The notes beneath the pieces are model-generated. The model saw nothing but the letters and a program-made list of their open reading frames with translations, was not told the origin of the DNA and did no database searches. A stretch of DNA of 34,509 bases from contig JALHMA010000016.1 of NCBI GenBank assembly GCA_022844265.1, positions 1 to 34,509 of the forward strand. The letters are read 5' to 3'. Each line of letters opens with the position of its first letter. The first letter of the stretch is position 1. The translations under genes were made by a program, and so were the position numbers. Shown one piece after another: positions 33,935 to 34,509 of this stretch. The stretch comes from Saprospiraceae bacterium (lineage in GTDB: Bacteria > Bacteroidota > Bacteroidia > Chitinophagales > Saprospiraceae).

Positions 33935-34509
33935 TCACTCAAACCGCTCAAAATCCACCCCATCCGCCTTCATCTTCATCACCTCCAGAATCAAATCCGC
34001 CACCTGTTCCGGGCTGCGTTGCGCCGTATCGATAACCAGATCGAAGTTGTCCAGATTGGTGCTGTCCGCGCCGTATTTTTTCAAAAAACGAGCGTTTTCG
34101 CTTTGTTTCCGGGCTGAAATCTTTTCCACTGCTTCTTCCAGACTCGTGTATTGTTCGCTGTTGCGGGTGGGGTCGCTCAGGATACGCGCGGCGGCAATGT
34201 GCACATCCGCCTGCAGGTACACTTTAAAGGATTCGGGCAGAAAAAACCAGGCCATCCGGCTGTCCACCACGTACCCGTTCGGGTCTTTACCCAGGTCGAC
34301 AAAAATGCCGTCGATACGCTGGTCAATGCTCGGGTCGGTATCGGCGCAGCGGTTCATTTCGAGCGTATCGAGTCCCATTTCCTGGGCCAGTTGCCGCTGA
34401 ATACGCCCCGTAGAGATATATTCGAAGCCCGTGCGGGCGCACAGGATTCTGGAAACGGCGCTTTTTCCACTGCCAAGATCGCCGGTAAGCGTAATTTTCG
34501 TGTTGGACG
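33935..34509 (-). CDS. Cytidylate kinase-like P-loop protein (5' end outside window)
   Basis: Frame open upstream of the listed ATG to the window end: ..SNTKITLTGDLGSGKSAVSRILCARTGFEYISTGRIQRQLAQEMGLDTLEMNR..; P-loop GDLGSGKS. Confidence 0.75.
   Translation of the reverse strand, partial: SNTKITLTGDLGSGKSAVSRILCARTGFEYISTGRIQRQLAQEMGLDTLEMNRCADTDPSIDQRIDGIFVDLGKDPNGYVVDSRMAWFFLPESFKVYLQADVHIAAARILSDPTRNSEQYTSLEEAVEKISARKQSENARFLKKYGADSTNLDNFDLVIDTAQRSPEQVADLILEVMKMKADGVDFERFE

Overview
The window looks like Bacteroidota (Saprospiria-like) chromosome. On the minus strand it carries sdhA (partial) and sdhC, an Alvin-type 2[4Fe-4S] ferredoxin, and a type IX secretion (T9SS) block. That block comprises an OmpA/PD40/SPOR protein, a PorP/SprF protein, a 1574-aa HYR/cohesin-like protein with a type B (CHU_C) C-terminus, and a ~2835-aa HYR mosaic with SprB-like, cohesin-like and dockerin-like modules and a type A C-terminus. 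Further along are corA (+), a TonB-dependent receptor, a peroxiredoxin-like protein, mdh, a Ppx/GppA phosphatase, a GH3(NagZ-like)-beta-lactamase fusion, a DUF5691-like protein (+), a lipoprotein (+), hppD (+) and a partial cytidylate-kinase-like gene (-). The most striking signal is in the gaps between genes. Most are filled by long, near-perfect hairpins (arms about 23-63 nt) or by tandem arrays of degenerate short units, very often exactly 7 nt. Each locus uses its own sequence, the two arms match each other within a locus, and the element usually abuts or encodes a stop or start codon. Examples are C-termini IRSEK*, MKEE* and RVREVRG*. No transposase or other obvious mobility gene is present. 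I consider this boundary-anchored, short-period repeat/hairpin set the best candidate for something undescribed. All sequence claims are by eye; no database or folding program was run.
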